A stretch of 36,838 bases of DNA from Planctomycetota bacterium. Its GTDB lineage: Bacteria > Planctomycetota > UBA1135 > GCA-002686595. The notes beneath the pieces are model-generated. The model worked only from the letters and a program-made list of their open reading frames with translations. It did not search any database and was not told where the DNA came from. Both the position numbers and the translations under genes were made by a program. Location: assembly GCA_020853575.1 (NCBI GenBank), contig JADYYP010000031.1, forward strand, positions 1 through 36,838, in the 5' to 3' direction. Shown here piece by piece: positions 6,761 to 18,019 of the stretch (position 1 is the stretch's first letter; every line of letters starts with the position of its first letter).

Positions 6761-9003
6761 TCGTCGTCGGGCCGCATCCACAGGAGCGAGTGCACCAAAC
6801 CGTGCAGACGGATCTGCTCACCGTCGTCGAAGTCGCGCATCGGCGCGCGATCGAGCCCGAATCCGTCGTGCGCCACCAAGAGTTGATTCACGCGCATGCC
6901 GTGGGCCTCCGCCGCATCCCAGCGGAACGCGAACAGCGCACCCTGGGGACCGCAGGCGAAGGCCAAGGGGCGGCGCGTCCGCGTCCAAACGTCGTACAGG
7001 AGACAGGTCAGCCACCCTTCGTCGAGCGCCGCGTTGCCGATGCGCCGCGTGCGCCACGCCGTCATCTGTCCATCGGCCTGGGGCATGCCGGTGTGAAAGA
7101 CGTTGAGCTGACCCGCCGCGTCGAACGCGATGACCGGACGCGTCGTGCAGTTGGTGCCGCTCGACTCGCCGCGCACCCAACGCGACTCGACGAGCCGCAG
7201 GAGGTCACCGTCGAGCTCGAACCACGAAACGCGCAAGCACATCGGCACGGAACGCGCGTTGGGAGCGGCGCTCGCGAGCACCACCCGCCCGCTGCTCGGT
7301 TCGACCCCGATGCCCACGGGAACTTGGGAGCGCAAGTCGAGCACCCCACCGGGTCGCGCCTGCAGGCGTTCGGGGGAATCCAGCCAGAACACCTCGAGCG
7401 CGTCGTCGCTGTCGCGCGTCACGCAGAGCAAGCGCTCGGCGACCAGCGCCACCGACAGGTCGCGCAGCGGGAGCTCGGCGACCTCCGCCGGCTCCTTGGT
7501 CTCTTGCGCATCGAAGGCGCAGACTTGCCAACCCAATGTGCGGCGCAGGAACACCCAGCCCTTGCCCCAGGCTCCGACCAGGAGCGGGTCGTCGTTGGTC
7601 GAGCTGGTCGGCAGCGCGCGCGGCGCATCCCAGCTCTCCGAGCCGCGATAGGCGCGAACGACGACGTTGGCTTGCGTCGTGTCGAGCGTCGCGAGGTAGC
7701 AAGTCCCGTCGACATAGGCGAGCGACGGCGCCGCGCCGATCAGCACCCCTCCGAGGTCGCGGCGCACTCCACAACTCGTCGATCCGCCGTAGTTGATGTC
7801 GGCGGCGACGGGCTCGTCCGAGAACGCTCCGTCGTGGTTCCAATCGACCTTGGTCGAGGTCGGGCCGTCGGCCGCGAGCGTGAAGCGAAAGGGAGGCGCC
7901 GCGAGGTATTTGACGCGCTCGAAAGCGAAGGGCACGCGCTCCGTCAGCCGAGTTTCGTCGAGCTGGAGCTCGCGGAACTCACCGTTCGAGAAGCGCACCG
8001 CGGCGGGATCGCCGCCGAGAGCGTAGTTGAACGCGTAGTTCATCAGCGACGGATACAGCGGACACCACGCCGGCTCGCTGTCGCCCGTGTGCGAGAGCGA
8101 GAGCTGGTGGCCGAACTCGTGCGCGAACACGGCGAAACCCTGGCCGCAACCGCCCATGTCTCCGGTCTGCTGCGCCTGGCCGCCCCCCCAGGGCGTCACT
8201 TGCATCCAGTGCAGCAGTCCGCGCTCGCGGCTCGGAAAGCGGCGCGCGCCGCACGCGGCCCAGTCACCTCCGGCCTGATCCGCGGGCGCGACGCTGGAGT
8301 CCATGCGCCAGTGGAAACGCACGCCGATCGCGGCGTAGAGCTCGGCGGCGCGCGCGAGCTCGCGCTCCAGCTGGATGCGGTCCACTCCTTCGTACGGAGC
8401 GACCGCGCACAGCACGTCGGGTAGCGTCGGATCGAGCGCTGCGCCGCCGTGATCGACGACGCGCGGAAGTCCCGCGAGCTCCCAGCCGTCGAGCAAACCG
8501 TCGTTGTCGCTGTCGCGGTCGAGCGGATTGCTCCGCAAGCGCGCCTCGTCGGTCTCGGACAGACCGTCGCCGTCGCGGTCGTTCGCGTTCGGGCCGGGCT
8601 CGAAGGCCACACGAATCTCGAGGAACTCCCCAGGCCGCGAGCAGCGAAAGGCCTCGATCCACTCGCGATCGCCGTCGTGGTCGAGGTCACCGCGCGCGCG
8701 CAGAGCGGATGGCGCCGCGCGCTCGTAGGGCGGTGGTGCCACGCGGATGGCCCACTCCACAGGTGCCGCGGCGATTTCGTCGAGCTGGGCCTCGAGCTCG
8801 GCCGCCAAGGACGCGGCGGGCACCCAAGGGCTCGCCTTCCACCCCGAGACGGTGCGCGCCACCTGCCAGGATCCAGCCAGCCGCACGCACACGTCGTCGA
8901 AGCCGTCGCGATCGACGTCGCGGGCGACGAGCGCGTCGCAGCGTGTGTCGCACGACGCCCACGTCTGCGCCGGCAGCGCGGCTTGCGCCAGGAGCAAGAG
9001 CAT
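6757..9003 (-). CDS. Secreted zinc metalloprotease-like protein with thrombospondin type-3 repeats
   Basis: The 748-residue product starts with a signal peptide (MLLLLAQAALPAQTWA). Residues about 139-180 hold calcium-binding thrombospondin type-3 repeats (DRDGDGLSETDE, DRDSDNDGLLDGWE). A metzincin-like zinc site follows: HEFGHQLSLSH, with H295, E296, H299 and H305, then a Met-turn in SLMNYAFNY, close to pappalysin/M43-type proteases. The rest resembles a beta-propeller with repeated aspartate motifs (VDWNHDGAFSDEP, LAYVDGTCYL). A calcium-dependent extracellular protease is likely, but a protein that only keeps the fold cannot be excluded. It ends in ATGA overlap with the sulfatase-fold gene and starts four bases after the membrane-protein gene, so the three form an operon. 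Confidence 0.85.
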   Translation of the reverse strand: MLLLLAQAALPAQTWASCDTRCDALVARDVDRDGFDDVCVRLAGSWQVARTVSGWKASPWVPAASLAAELEAQLDEIAAAPVEWAIRVAPPPYERAAPSALRARGDLDHDGDREWIEAFRCSRPGEFLEIRVAFEPGPNANDRDGDGLSETDEARLRSNPLDRDSDNDGLLDGWELAGLPRVVDHGGAALDPTLPDVLCAVAPYEGVDRIQLERELARAAELYAAIGVRFHWRMDSSVAPADQAGGDWAACGARRFPSRERGLLHWMQVTPWGGGQAQQTGDMGGCGQGFAVFAHEFGHQLSLSHTGDSEPAWCPLYPSLMNYAFNYALGGDPAAVRFSNGEFRELQLDETRLTERVPFAFERVKYLAAPPFRFTLAADGPTSTKVDWNHDGAFSDEPVAADINYGGSTSCGVRRDLGGVLIGAAPSLAYVDGTCYLATLDTTQANVVVRAYRGSESWDAPRALPTSSTNDDPLLVGAWGKGWVFLRRTLGWQVCAFDAQETKEPAEVAELPLRDLSVALVAERLLCVTRDSDDALEVFWLDSPERLQARPGGVLDLRSQVPVGIGVEPSSGRVVLASAAPNARSVPMCLRVSWFELDGDLLRLVESRWVRGESSGTNCTTRPVIAFDAAGQLNVFHTGMPQADGQMTAWRTRRIGNAALDEGWLTCLLYDVWTRTRRPLAFACGPQGALFAFRWDAAEAHGMRVNQLLVAHDGFGLDRAPMRDFDDGEQIRLHGLVHSLLWMRPDDE

Positions 9004-9007
9004 CCGC

Positions 9008-9886
9008 TCAGCTTACTGCGCTGCGCGGGGCCAGCGGAATCGCGGCTCCGCGCGGAATCACGAGTTGCGCGATCAGATACAGCTCCATGGCGAACGGCAG
9101 GTACCCGAGGTACCCCAGGATGGGCATCTCGAACACCTTGCCGAAGCCCACGAACGGCACGTGGTAGATCCACTTGGGGTAGGACCAGATGTTCCACATC
9201 TCCCAGAAGAAGCCGCACATGAGCCCGCCGATCCACAGCGAGAACCACGGCCGCCAATCACCGCGCACGATGTCGTCGGTGAAGGCGCGTCGACCCAGCG
9301 CGAGGCACGCCGGCTCCAGCAAGAACACCACCGAGGTCCACACGAATGGATAGCAGTAGGTCGGCCAGAGCAACGTCGCGACCAACATCGCGAGCCCGGT
9401 GCTCGCCAGCAGGATGCGATAGAGCGCCGTGTCGCCCCCGCGCGGGAACCTCGGCCCGCGCGCGAATCGCTCGATGAACGGCAGGGAACGCACGAGTTCC
9501 GCGCTCTCGAACACTGCGGGGACGACGGTCGAGAAGCTCAGCGTGCAATACCAGAAGTACTCGACGTCGCTGAAGCGCTCGGCGCCGAGGTAGAACCAGT
9601 TCTGCAGACGTTCGTTGAACCACTCGAACAGCCACCAGCTCGGCACCGAGAGCGGAAACAGCGCGACGAACCAGCGCGGCGCGCGCCTCAACAACGACGT
9701 ACCCGTGCGGAACTGCACCAGCCCGTCGACCGCGAGCACGTAGCCCAGCCACAACGGGAAGAACAGGATGTGCGTGCGATCGCCCTCGAGGCACCAGTTC
9801 AGCGGCCAGAACACGGCGATCGACAGCACGCCGATCCCCAGCGTCCAACGTGCGCTCCGCCGCGCGGCCGGCTCGAACTCAACCAT
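9008..9886 (-). CDS. Conserved-looking multi-pass membrane protein of unknown function
   Basis: The 292-residue product is rich in Trp, Phe and Leu, with roughly seven to eight hydrophobic segments, e.g. TLGIGVLSIAVFWPLNW, ILFFPLWLGYVLAV and WFVALFPLSVPSWWLFEWF. The loops carry aromatic and acidic residues (EWFNERLQNWFYLG, FWEMWNIWSYPKWIYH). No catalytic motif or known family is apparent. It starts at an ATG 60 bases after the aconitase stop and ends four bases before the metalloprotease start. It is therefore probably transcribed with both and may help process or place the secreted products downstream. Confidence 0.8.
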   Translation of the reverse strand: MVEFEPAARRSARWTLGIGVLSIAVFWPLNWCLEGDRTHILFFPLWLGYVLAVDGLVQFRTGTSLLRRAPRWFVALFPLSVPSWWLFEWFNERLQNWFYLGAERFSDVEYFWYCTLSFSTVVPAVFESAELVRSLPFIERFARGPRFPRGGDTALYRILLASTGLAMLVATLLWPTYCYPFVWTSVVFLLEPACLALGRRAFTDDIVRGDWRPWFSLWIGGLMCGFFWEMWNIWSYPKWIYHVPFVGFGKVFEMPILGYLGYLPFAMELYLIAQLVIPRGAAIPLAPRSAVS

Positions 9887-9946
9887 GGCTATTTTCGGGG
9901 AGCCGCGCGCGGTCGTTGGGCCGAGCGCTGCTCCAACCCGAGTTCG

Positions 9947-12670
<2,724 letters not shown>

Positions 12671-12828
12671 GGGGCTTCTCCTGGCGGGGCGGCGCGCGGC
12701 CGCGCGAGATGTACGAGGGCGAGGAGTTTAGCGCCGCGGGCGCGCGGGTTCCCGCTCGGCCGAGTTTCACGCTCTCCGAGCGCAACGGCGCTTGATCCGC
12801 GCGCGTGCGGCACCGATCCTCGCGAGCG

Positions 12829-13377
12829 ATGAGCGCTGCCCTGCACACTCCCGCGGCCGCGGCCAGCTTTCCGCGCCGCGCACTGGCCGCCGCGATCGAC
12901 GGCCTGATCTTGGCGGTGTTCGTGCAAGCGCTGCACTGGGGCGTCGCGCTGGTGTTCGTGCCGCGGCTCGAGTCCGCGCTGGCCTGGCACCTCTACCTGC
13001 TGGCGACGGTTTCGCTGCCGTGCTGGGTGTACTACGCGTGGTCGGAGGCGAGCGCGCGCCACGCCACGCTCGGCAAGCGGTGGCTGGGATTGCGCGTAGT
13101 CAACGTGTACGGCGCAACGATCGGCGCGCAGGCCGCGCTGGTGCGCACGCTCGTCAAGCTCGTGCCGTGGGAGATCGCTCACCTGGCACTGTGCTTCCCC
13201 GTGCCGGTGTTCACCAGCGGCGAGCTCCCCATGCCGCGCCTGTTGTTCTCCGTGTACGGGCTGCTCGGGCTGTACCTAGCGGCCGCGCTGTTGACCCTGA
13301 AGAAGCAGAGCGTGCACGACCTCGTCGCCGGCACCTACGTCGTGCGCGTCGCTCAACGCGCGAGCAGCGCCTCGTAG
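12829..13377 (+). CDS. RDD-family membrane protein
   Basis: The 182-residue product has the RDD layout: an Arg-containing start (FPRRALAAAIDGLILAV) with the conserved Asp in the first membrane segment, a second long hydrophobic stretch (LYLLATVSLPCWVYYAW), the GKRWLGLRVVN loop typical of the family, then further hydrophobic segments and a QSVHDLVAGTYVV end. RDD proteins are small inner-membrane proteins; some have been linked to ion transport, but most are uncharacterised. I chose the ATG at 12829; a GTG lies eight codons upstream. Its 3' end overlaps the convergent DUF3750-like gene by 25 bases. Confidence 0.88.
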   Translation: MSAALHTPAAAASFPRRALAAAIDGLILAVFVQALHWGVALVFVPRLESALAWHLYLLATVSLPCWVYYAWSEASARHATLGKRWLGLRVVNVYGATIGAQAALVRTLVKLVPWEIAHLALCFPVPVFTSGELPMPRLLFSVYGLLGLYLAAALLTLKKQSVHDLVAGTYVVRVAQRASSAS

Positions 13378-14423
13378 TGCAAGCGCAGCTCGCCCTGCGG
13401 GCGCCGCTCGAACTCGAGCTCCAGCGTCAGCTCGTCGAGGCCGAGCTTGGGGAGCGCGACGCGCTCGCCGTCGAAGGGCAAGCGCAGCGTGGCTGGCTCC
13501 GCGGCGGTGGGCCACGAGGCGACGCGCAAGTCGAGCCGCGAGCCGCCGTCCGCTGGCTCGATCGACCACTCCACGAAGATCCACTGGCCCGTGTCGGTTT
13601 CGAGCACGCTGAACGAGCCCTGCGCTTCGACCGGCCGCGATCCGCCGCTCAATCCGCCGCAGAACTCGAGCTGCTGGCGAGCCTGCGGCGGCGGGTGTTG
13701 CTCCGCGGAGGCGCTCCACGGCAACTCGGGTAGGAAGGGCAGTTGCACACGCGGTGGCCAAAGCTGCACTCCGAAGACGAGCTGCGCCAAGTGCAACTCG
13801 AGTCCCTCGCGCGCGGCGAGCGTGAGCCCGAGCGGCCACGTGTCGAGGCGCACGCCAGTACCGGACGGCGCCAGCGCGAGCGTGCCCCAGCCCGCGTAGT
13901 CCTTGCCCAACGCATTGTGATCGAAGCACAGCTCGAGCTCGGGGATCTCGCGCGCGAGCTCGGCGATGAAGGTGTTGCTGTTGGGGCCGGGATAGGCCTG
14001 GTAGTCGCTCGCATAGCGCGGGCCGAGCCGGGCGACCGCCGCGTCGAGCGCCAGTGCGACGCGTTCGGCGCGCTCGCCCACGAGCACGTCGTGCAGCTCG
14101 ACCTCGCGGCGCCAGCGGACGTCCGCGCGCGCGGCCGAAGCCGGGATCGGCTCGAGCGTGCCGCCCGTGCGCTTGCCCTCGACCTCGATCCGGACCCAAG
14201 CGCCTTCGTCCCCGCGCTTGACGTCGAGCCATGTGTGATGCGCGAAGCGCGTGTACCAGTCCATCCACTCCGGAAGGCGGCAGCTCTTGGCAGCGACGAT
14301 CCAAGCTGCGTCGCGCGGAAGCGCGTGCGGTCGCGGCGCAGAGCACCCGGCGCCGAGCGCAACCAAAGTCACCAGGACGACCCAGGTCTGCGCGCAGAGC
14401 CGCTGAACGAGGATGGCGCGCAT
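13353..14423 (-). CDS. DUF3750-like lipoprotein
   Basis: The 356-residue product has a lipoprotein signal (VVLVTLVALGAGCSAP, cysteine 27). The centre carries YQAYPGPNSNTFIAELAREI and a following CFDHNALGKDYAGWG, segments I associate with DUF3750 proteins, which have no established function. Upstream parts (HTWLDVKRGDEGAWVRIEVE) fit the same family. The C-terminal third, after about residue 235, looks like a separate beta-rich domain. It is convergent with the RDD gene and overlaps it. The family name comes from memory of the motif and needs a profile search. Confidence 0.75.
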   Translation of the reverse strand: MRAILVQRLCAQTWVVLVTLVALGAGCSAPRPHALPRDAAWIVAAKSCRLPEWMDWYTRFAHHTWLDVKRGDEGAWVRIEVEGKRTGGTLEPIPASAARADVRWRREVELHDVLVGERAERVALALDAAVARLGPRYASDYQAYPGPNSNTFIAELAREIPELELCFDHNALGKDYAGWGTLALAPSGTGVRLDTWPLGLTLAAREGLELHLAQLVFGVQLWPPRVQLPFLPELPWSASAEQHPPPQARQQLEFCGGLSGGSRPVEAQGSFSVLETDTGQWIFVEWSIEPADGGSRLDLRVASWPTAAEPATLRLPFDGERVALPKLGLDELTLELEFERRPQGELRLHYEALLAR

Positions 14424-14546
14424 GGCGCCGGGAGCATAGGAGGCGCTCGCGGCGGGTGTCCACGCAGGCCGAGTCGGCGCTCTCGGACGCCGCCCGAGCC
14501 CCTTTGCAAAGTCCCCGGCCGACGCTATCCTCCCCGCCCTTCGCGT

Positions 14547-14622
14547 GGGGGCTTAGCTCAGTTGGTAGAGCGTCGCGTTCGCAATGCGAAGGTCGAGGGT
14601 TCGACTCCCTTAGCCTCCACCA
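14547..14622 (+). tRNA. tRNA-Ala (CGC anticodon)
   Basis: A complete 76-base cloverleaf can be drawn. The acceptor stem is GGGGGCT with AGCCTCC, the D arm GCTC/GAGC, the anticodon loop TTCGCAA with CGC at the anticodon, and the T arm closes GAGGG with CCCTT around TTCGACT. The discriminator is A and the CCA end is encoded (14620-14622). The CGC anticodon reads GCG, a common alanine codon in this GC-rich DNA. Confidence 0.96.
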
Positions 14623-14634
14623 CCGCACACTCGC

Positions 14635-14658
14635 GGGCCTGACCAGACGGTCGGGCCC
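14635..14658 (+). terminator. Hairpin downstream of tRNA-Ala, probable terminator
   Basis: GGGCCTGACC pairs with GGTCGGGCCC over 10 bp (one G-U pair) around an AGAC loop, starting 12 bases after the tRNA CCA. The following CTCATTTGT is only mildly T-rich, as in many high-GC genomes. Confidence 0.65.
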
Positions 14659-14931
14659 GACTCATTTGTGGGCGTGGCAGGCAGCGTGGGCGGCTGCGCG
14701 GCGTGCCCCGCAGCTCCCGTTGCGAGTGCCCGCAGCGCGCTCCGAGCGAGCGTCCGCGCGCCACCGCTGGTGCCAGTGGCGCTGCGAGCGGACCGCGGAG
14801 CACCCGCGGTCGCAGGGCGGCGCATCACCTCCCGCGTTGGCCACCAGGCACGGCGAAGAGAGATCTCCAGCGCCCTCGCGGCCCGTTTGCGCTCGGGCCC
14901 CTCCTCGGACCAGAGGTTCGCCGCGCGCGCT
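14659..14931. other. Gene-free stretch between tRNA-Ala and the PqiA-like gene
   Basis: With the terminator, about 310 bases separate the tRNA from the convergent PqiA-like stop. I see no convincing gene, repeat or RNA. The sequence keeps the local GC level and has open frames that look like chance. Confidence 0.5.
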
Positions 14932-15426
14932 TCAGCTGCGCGGCAGCAGCGCTCGCACGCGGCGCGTGGCGACCATCGAGGCCAAGACCGCCGCCGCAAA
15001 CCAGTACACGCCGGGTTGCGGGTAGACCTGCGCCAGTGGTCCCAGCTTGGTGGCGACGATCAGGATCGCCACCGCGAACACGTCGAGCATCGACCAGCGC
15101 CCGAGCTCCTCGAGCGCGTGCACGGCGCGCGTCCGTCGCTCGAGTCCCATCCGGCCGAACCAGATCCACGCCAGCAGCAGGAGCTTGAGGATCGGGAACA
15201 CGAACGAGAAGAAGAACACGACCGCGGCGAGGAACAGCTCGCCGTCCTCCCACAGGCCGGTGACCCCGCTCCAGATCGAGTAGTCGTTCTCGAGGAAGAA
15301 GGCCTTCTCCACGGTGATCAGCGGCGTCGAGATGCCGATCGAGAGCGCGGCGGAAGCGAACACCAACACGACCGGGATCTCGGCGCGGCGCAAGGCGCGC
15401 CACGCGGCTCCCGCGGCGGCGCTCAT
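14932..15426 (-). CDS. PqiA (paraquat-inducible protein A) family membrane protein
   Basis: The 164-residue product has four membrane segments in the PqiA arrangement: VVLVFASAALSIGISTPLITV, then IWSGVTGLWEDGELFLAAVVFF, the conserved FPILKLLLL, a RWSMLDVFAVAILIVATKLG segment and a last WFAAAVLASMVATR. The paired features FPxLKL and WSMLDVFxVA are strong family marks. PqiA proteins are inner-membrane partners of MCE-domain lipid transporters in E. coli, but no MCE gene is visible here. The ATG at 15426 overlaps the RNase D stop as ATGA, so the genes are co-translated. The frame is open further upstream inside RNase D, but that is not needed. Confidence 0.87.
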   Translation of the reverse strand: MSAAAGAAWRALRRAEIPVVLVFASAALSIGISTPLITVEKAFFLENDYSIWSGVTGLWEDGELFLAAVVFFFSFVFPILKLLLLAWIWFGRMGLERRTRAVHALEELGRWSMLDVFAVAILIVATKLGPLAQVYPQPGVYWFAAAVLASMVATRRVRALLPRS

Positions 15427-16655
15427 CCGCGTCCGCCCTCGCGCCGCGCGCGATGGCGCCGGCGTCCCGCGCTTTGAGCGATCACGACCGGAAGCTCGCG
15501 CAGGCCGGTGCGCACCACGTCGAGGATCTCGGGTCCGAACATGTTGATCTGCCAATCGAGCAAGCCGTCGACGTGGGCCAGATCACCTTCCTCGATCGGC
15601 TTGCGCTGCGCGAGGCGCACCAACACGTGGCGGTTGAGCACCAGCGACGAGTCGAGCCCGAGCCGCACGGCGCGCTCGCGGCGCCAGTTCTTCAGTCGCT
15701 CGTGGAGCTCGAACTCCAGCTCGTCGAGCTGCACCGATCCGTCCTTGCGACTGGGCTGGGGCGGATGCTCGAGCGGACCGAGCTCGGCCGCGCGCTCCAA
15801 CGCGCTGAGCAACTCGCGACCGATCTTGCGCACGTGCTTGGGGCTGACGCCAGGCACGTGCGCGAGCTCGTCGAAGTCGCGCGGCGCGCGGCGCGCGGCC
15901 TCGACCAGAGCATCGTTGCCGAGCACCTTGAAGGGCGGCAGATCGGCGGCTTGCGCCAGAGCCTGGCGGGCGGCGAACAGCTCGCGCAAGCGGCGCTGGC
16001 CCGAGCGGTCGAGCGCGCGCGCGCCCTTCAAGCGCACGAAGTCGTCAGGGTTGAATTCGCCACTGGCGGGCACGAGCCGCTCGAGGCGCGCGCACTCGCC
16101 TTCGACGATCATGCCACGGCCGCGCTCGGCGAGCTCGCGCCGCTGGACCTGCATCAGTTGGATCAGGAAGTGGGTGTCGAGGCGCGCGTAGCGGATCTGC
16201 TTGGTCGACAGCGGACGTGCGCTCCAGTCGGAACGCTGCATCGACTTGTCGAGCTCGATCCCGAAGCGCGCGCGCAGAACGGCGGCGAGCCCCGGACTCT
16301 CGACCCCCAGGGCCGCTTCGGCGATGCGCGTGTCGAACAGGTTCTTGAACTCGAACCCGAAGTCGCGCTTGAGGATCAGGATGTCGTACTCGCCGTCGTG
16401 GAAGACCTTCTGCTTCGTTGGGTCGGCGAGCATCGCTCCCAGTGGCGCGAGGTCGATGCGGGCCAGCGGATCGACCAGGAAGTCCTGGGCGTCGGCGGTG
16501 ATCTGCACCAGACAGACCTTCTCGCGGAAGTTGAAGAAGCTGTCGGCCTCGGTATCGATGGCGACGACCTGCGTCGCCTCGAGCACCCGCAGGAGTCGCG
16601 CGAGGGCCTGGGCGTCGGAGACCAGGATCGGCGGCGGCAGGGCGTCGAGATCCAT
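15423..16655 (-). CDS. rnd: Ribonuclease D
   Basis: Starting at the ATG at 16655 gives 410 residues, close to RNase D (375 in E. coli). This 3'-5' exonuclease trims tRNA and other structured RNA ends. The DEDD exonuclease site is visible as VAIDTEADSFF (D34, E36), FHDGEYDILIL (D91) and RYARLDTHFL (last Asp). An HRDC domain follows at roughly residues 205-290 (RLRELFAARQALAQAADLPP, KVLGNDALVEAAR) and a second HRDC-like helical part near the end. It sits between tRNA-Asp and the PqiA-like gene, which it overlaps by four bases. Open frame upstream of 16655 crosses the tRNA and is not coding. Confidence 0.95.
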   Translation of the reverse strand: MDLDALPPPILVSDAQALARLLRVLEATQVVAIDTEADSFFNFREKVCLVQITADAQDFLVDPLARIDLAPLGAMLADPTKQKVFHDGEYDILILKRDFGFEFKNLFDTRIAEAALGVESPGLAAVLRARFGIELDKSMQRSDWSARPLSTKQIRYARLDTHFLIQLMQVQRRELAERGRGMIVEGECARLERLVPASGEFNPDDFVRLKGARALDRSGQRRLRELFAARQALAQAADLPPFKVLGNDALVEAARRAPRDFDELAHVPGVSPKHVRKIGRELLSALERAAELGPLEHPPQPSRKDGSVQLDELEFELHERLKNWRRERAVRLGLDSSLVLNRHVLVRLAQRKPIEEGDLAHVDGLLDWQINMFGPEILDVVRTGLRELPVVIAQSAGRRRHRARREGGRG

Positions 16656-16898
16656 GTCCAAGGGGGGCGTCTTCGAGAAGGGGTAGCGATGCGGCGGCGG
16701 AAGCGGTGCCGCCAAGATAGCCACGGCGACCCTGGAGGGAAGGCGCCGTCGGCGCGGACTGGCTCGTCCGCGCCAGTGAAGCTGGAGGTGGCCCCGGCCC
16801 CGAGCGGTGCACGCCGCGGCTGCCTGACTGGGAGGCGCCGGAACACACACCGCCCAAGGGCTGCGCCGCCGACGGCACGCAGCGGGGCCCGAAAGGAA

Positions 16899-16929
16899 CG
16901 AGGCCCATCGCGTTCGGCGACGGGCCTCG
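16899..16929 (-). terminator. Hairpin downstream of tRNA-Asp, probable terminator
   Basis: CGAGGCCC and TCGC pair with GCGA and GGGCCTCG around a five-base loop, with one A/C mismatch. On the minus strand this comes 9 bases after the tRNA-Asp CCA and is followed by TTCCTTTC. The 240 bases between it and the RNase D start contain no gene I can support and should hold the RNase D promoter. Confidence 0.65.
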
Positions 16930-16938
16930 AATGCAAGT

Positions 16939-17015
16939 TGGCGAGGACGACGGGACTCGAACCCGCAACCACCGGCGTGACAGGCCGGTACTCTAACCAA
17001 TTGAGCTACGTCCCC
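16939..17015 (-). tRNA. tRNA-Asp (GTC anticodon)
   Basis: The minus strand folds into a full 77-base cloverleaf. The acceptor is GGGGACG with CGTCCTC, the D arm GCTC/GAGT with AATTGGTTA, the anticodon loop CTGTCAC with GTC, and the T arm GCGGG/CCCGT around TTCGAGT. The discriminator is G, as expected for aspartate, and CCA is encoded (16939-16941 on the plus strand as TGG). Confidence 0.96.
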
Positions 17016-17098
17016 ACCTTTGGGGGTGGAGATCCTAGCGGCGCCGTTCGTGGCCGTAAAGAGCGCTCGCCGGACTTCTTGCGGAGCACGCGCCGACC

Positions 17099-18019
17099 TC
17101 AGGCACCAGCTTTCGGAGCGTCGGGTTGGGGCACGCGCAGGATGGCCTCGACGCTGCTGCCACCGCCCAGGAAGCGCAACTCGTCGAAGCACATCTGCTT
17201 GGCGATCGCGATCCCTCGACCGTGGGTGTGAGCGGCGCGCGCTGCGTCGATCTCGAGGTAGCGCTGCCAGTCGAAGCCCTTGCCGCAATCGCTGACCAGG
17301 AAGCGCAGCCCGCAGGGCTCGCGCGAGAACTCGACGCGGGCGCGCTTGTCGCGGTGCTCGGGCAACTCCAAGCGCCGCGCGACCTCCGCTTCCCAGGTTC
17401 CCAGCGCGTTGAGGCGCGACTTGTCGTCGTAGGTGATGCCGAGGTTGCCGTGCTCGACCGCGTTGAGCAGGAGCTCGACCAAGCCCATCGAGACCCGCGC
17501 GCCGTCGGCGGCCACTCCCGAGAGCAATGCGGCCAAGTCGCGAGCCTCGTCCGGTGTGCGGAACGAGAACGTGCCGCGCTCGAGCAACAGCGAGGTTCGT
17601 GCGCCGCGCAGAGCGGTGTCGAGGACCTCGCGGTAGCGCTGGTGGTCCTCCACCGCCGACTTGACGACTGCGAGCATGGTCTCGTCGTCGAACGGCTTGC
17701 ACAGGTAGTAGAACGCGCCGGCGCGCATGCCCTCGCGGAGCTCTTGCGCGGAGGTGCGCGCGGTCTGCAGGATCACGGGCACGAGAGCGTGCCGTGGGCT
17801 GGACTTGACGCGCTCGAGCACCGACAGGCCGTCGAGTCGCGGCATCATGCGGTCGAGCAGGATCGCGTCGAACTGACCCGTGGACTCCTGCAGCAGATCC
17901 CACGCCTCCTGTCCGTCGCGCGCGCAGGTGACCGAATAACCGGCATCATCGAGCGACTCGGACAGGATCTCGAGATTGAGCGGTTCGTCGTCTGCGAGGA
18001 GGATGCGAGCGGTGCTCAT
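17099..18019 (-). CDS. Response regulator with C-terminal RsbW-like ATPase domain
   Basis: From the ATG at 18019 the product has 306 residues. Residues 1-125 are a receiver domain: acidic D10/D11, phospho-acceptor D56 in DAILLDRMMPRLDG, and the conserved lysine in YLCKPFDDE. Residues about 165-300 form a GHKL ATPase module of the RsbW/SpoIIAB kind (GLVELLLNAVEHGNLG for the N-box, LVSDCGKGFDW for the G1 box, GRGIAIAKQMCFDE). It has no DNA-binding domain, so output is probably through protein phosphorylation or binding. It overlaps the histidine kinase stop as ATGA and is almost certainly that kinase's partner. Confidence 0.9.
   Translation of the reverse strand: MSTARILLADDEPLNLEILSESLDDAGYSVTCARDGQEAWDLLQESTGQFDAILLDRMMPRLDGLSVLERVKSSPRHALVPVILQTARTSAQELREGMRAGAFYYLCKPFDDETMLAVVKSAVEDHQRYREVLDTALRGARTSLLLERGTFSFRTPDEARDLAALLSGVAADGARVSMGLVELLLNAVEHGNLGITYDDKSRLNALGTWEAEVARRLELPEHRDKRARVEFSREPCGLRFLVSDCGKGFDWQRYLEIDAARAAHTHGRGIAIAKQMCFDELRFLGGGSSVEAILRVPQPDAPKAGA

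Noticed and set aside
16656..17903. Upstream extension of the RNase D frame to 826 residues
   Set aside because: The extension crosses tRNA-Asp and the response regulator gene; RNase D homology begins at the ATG at 16655.
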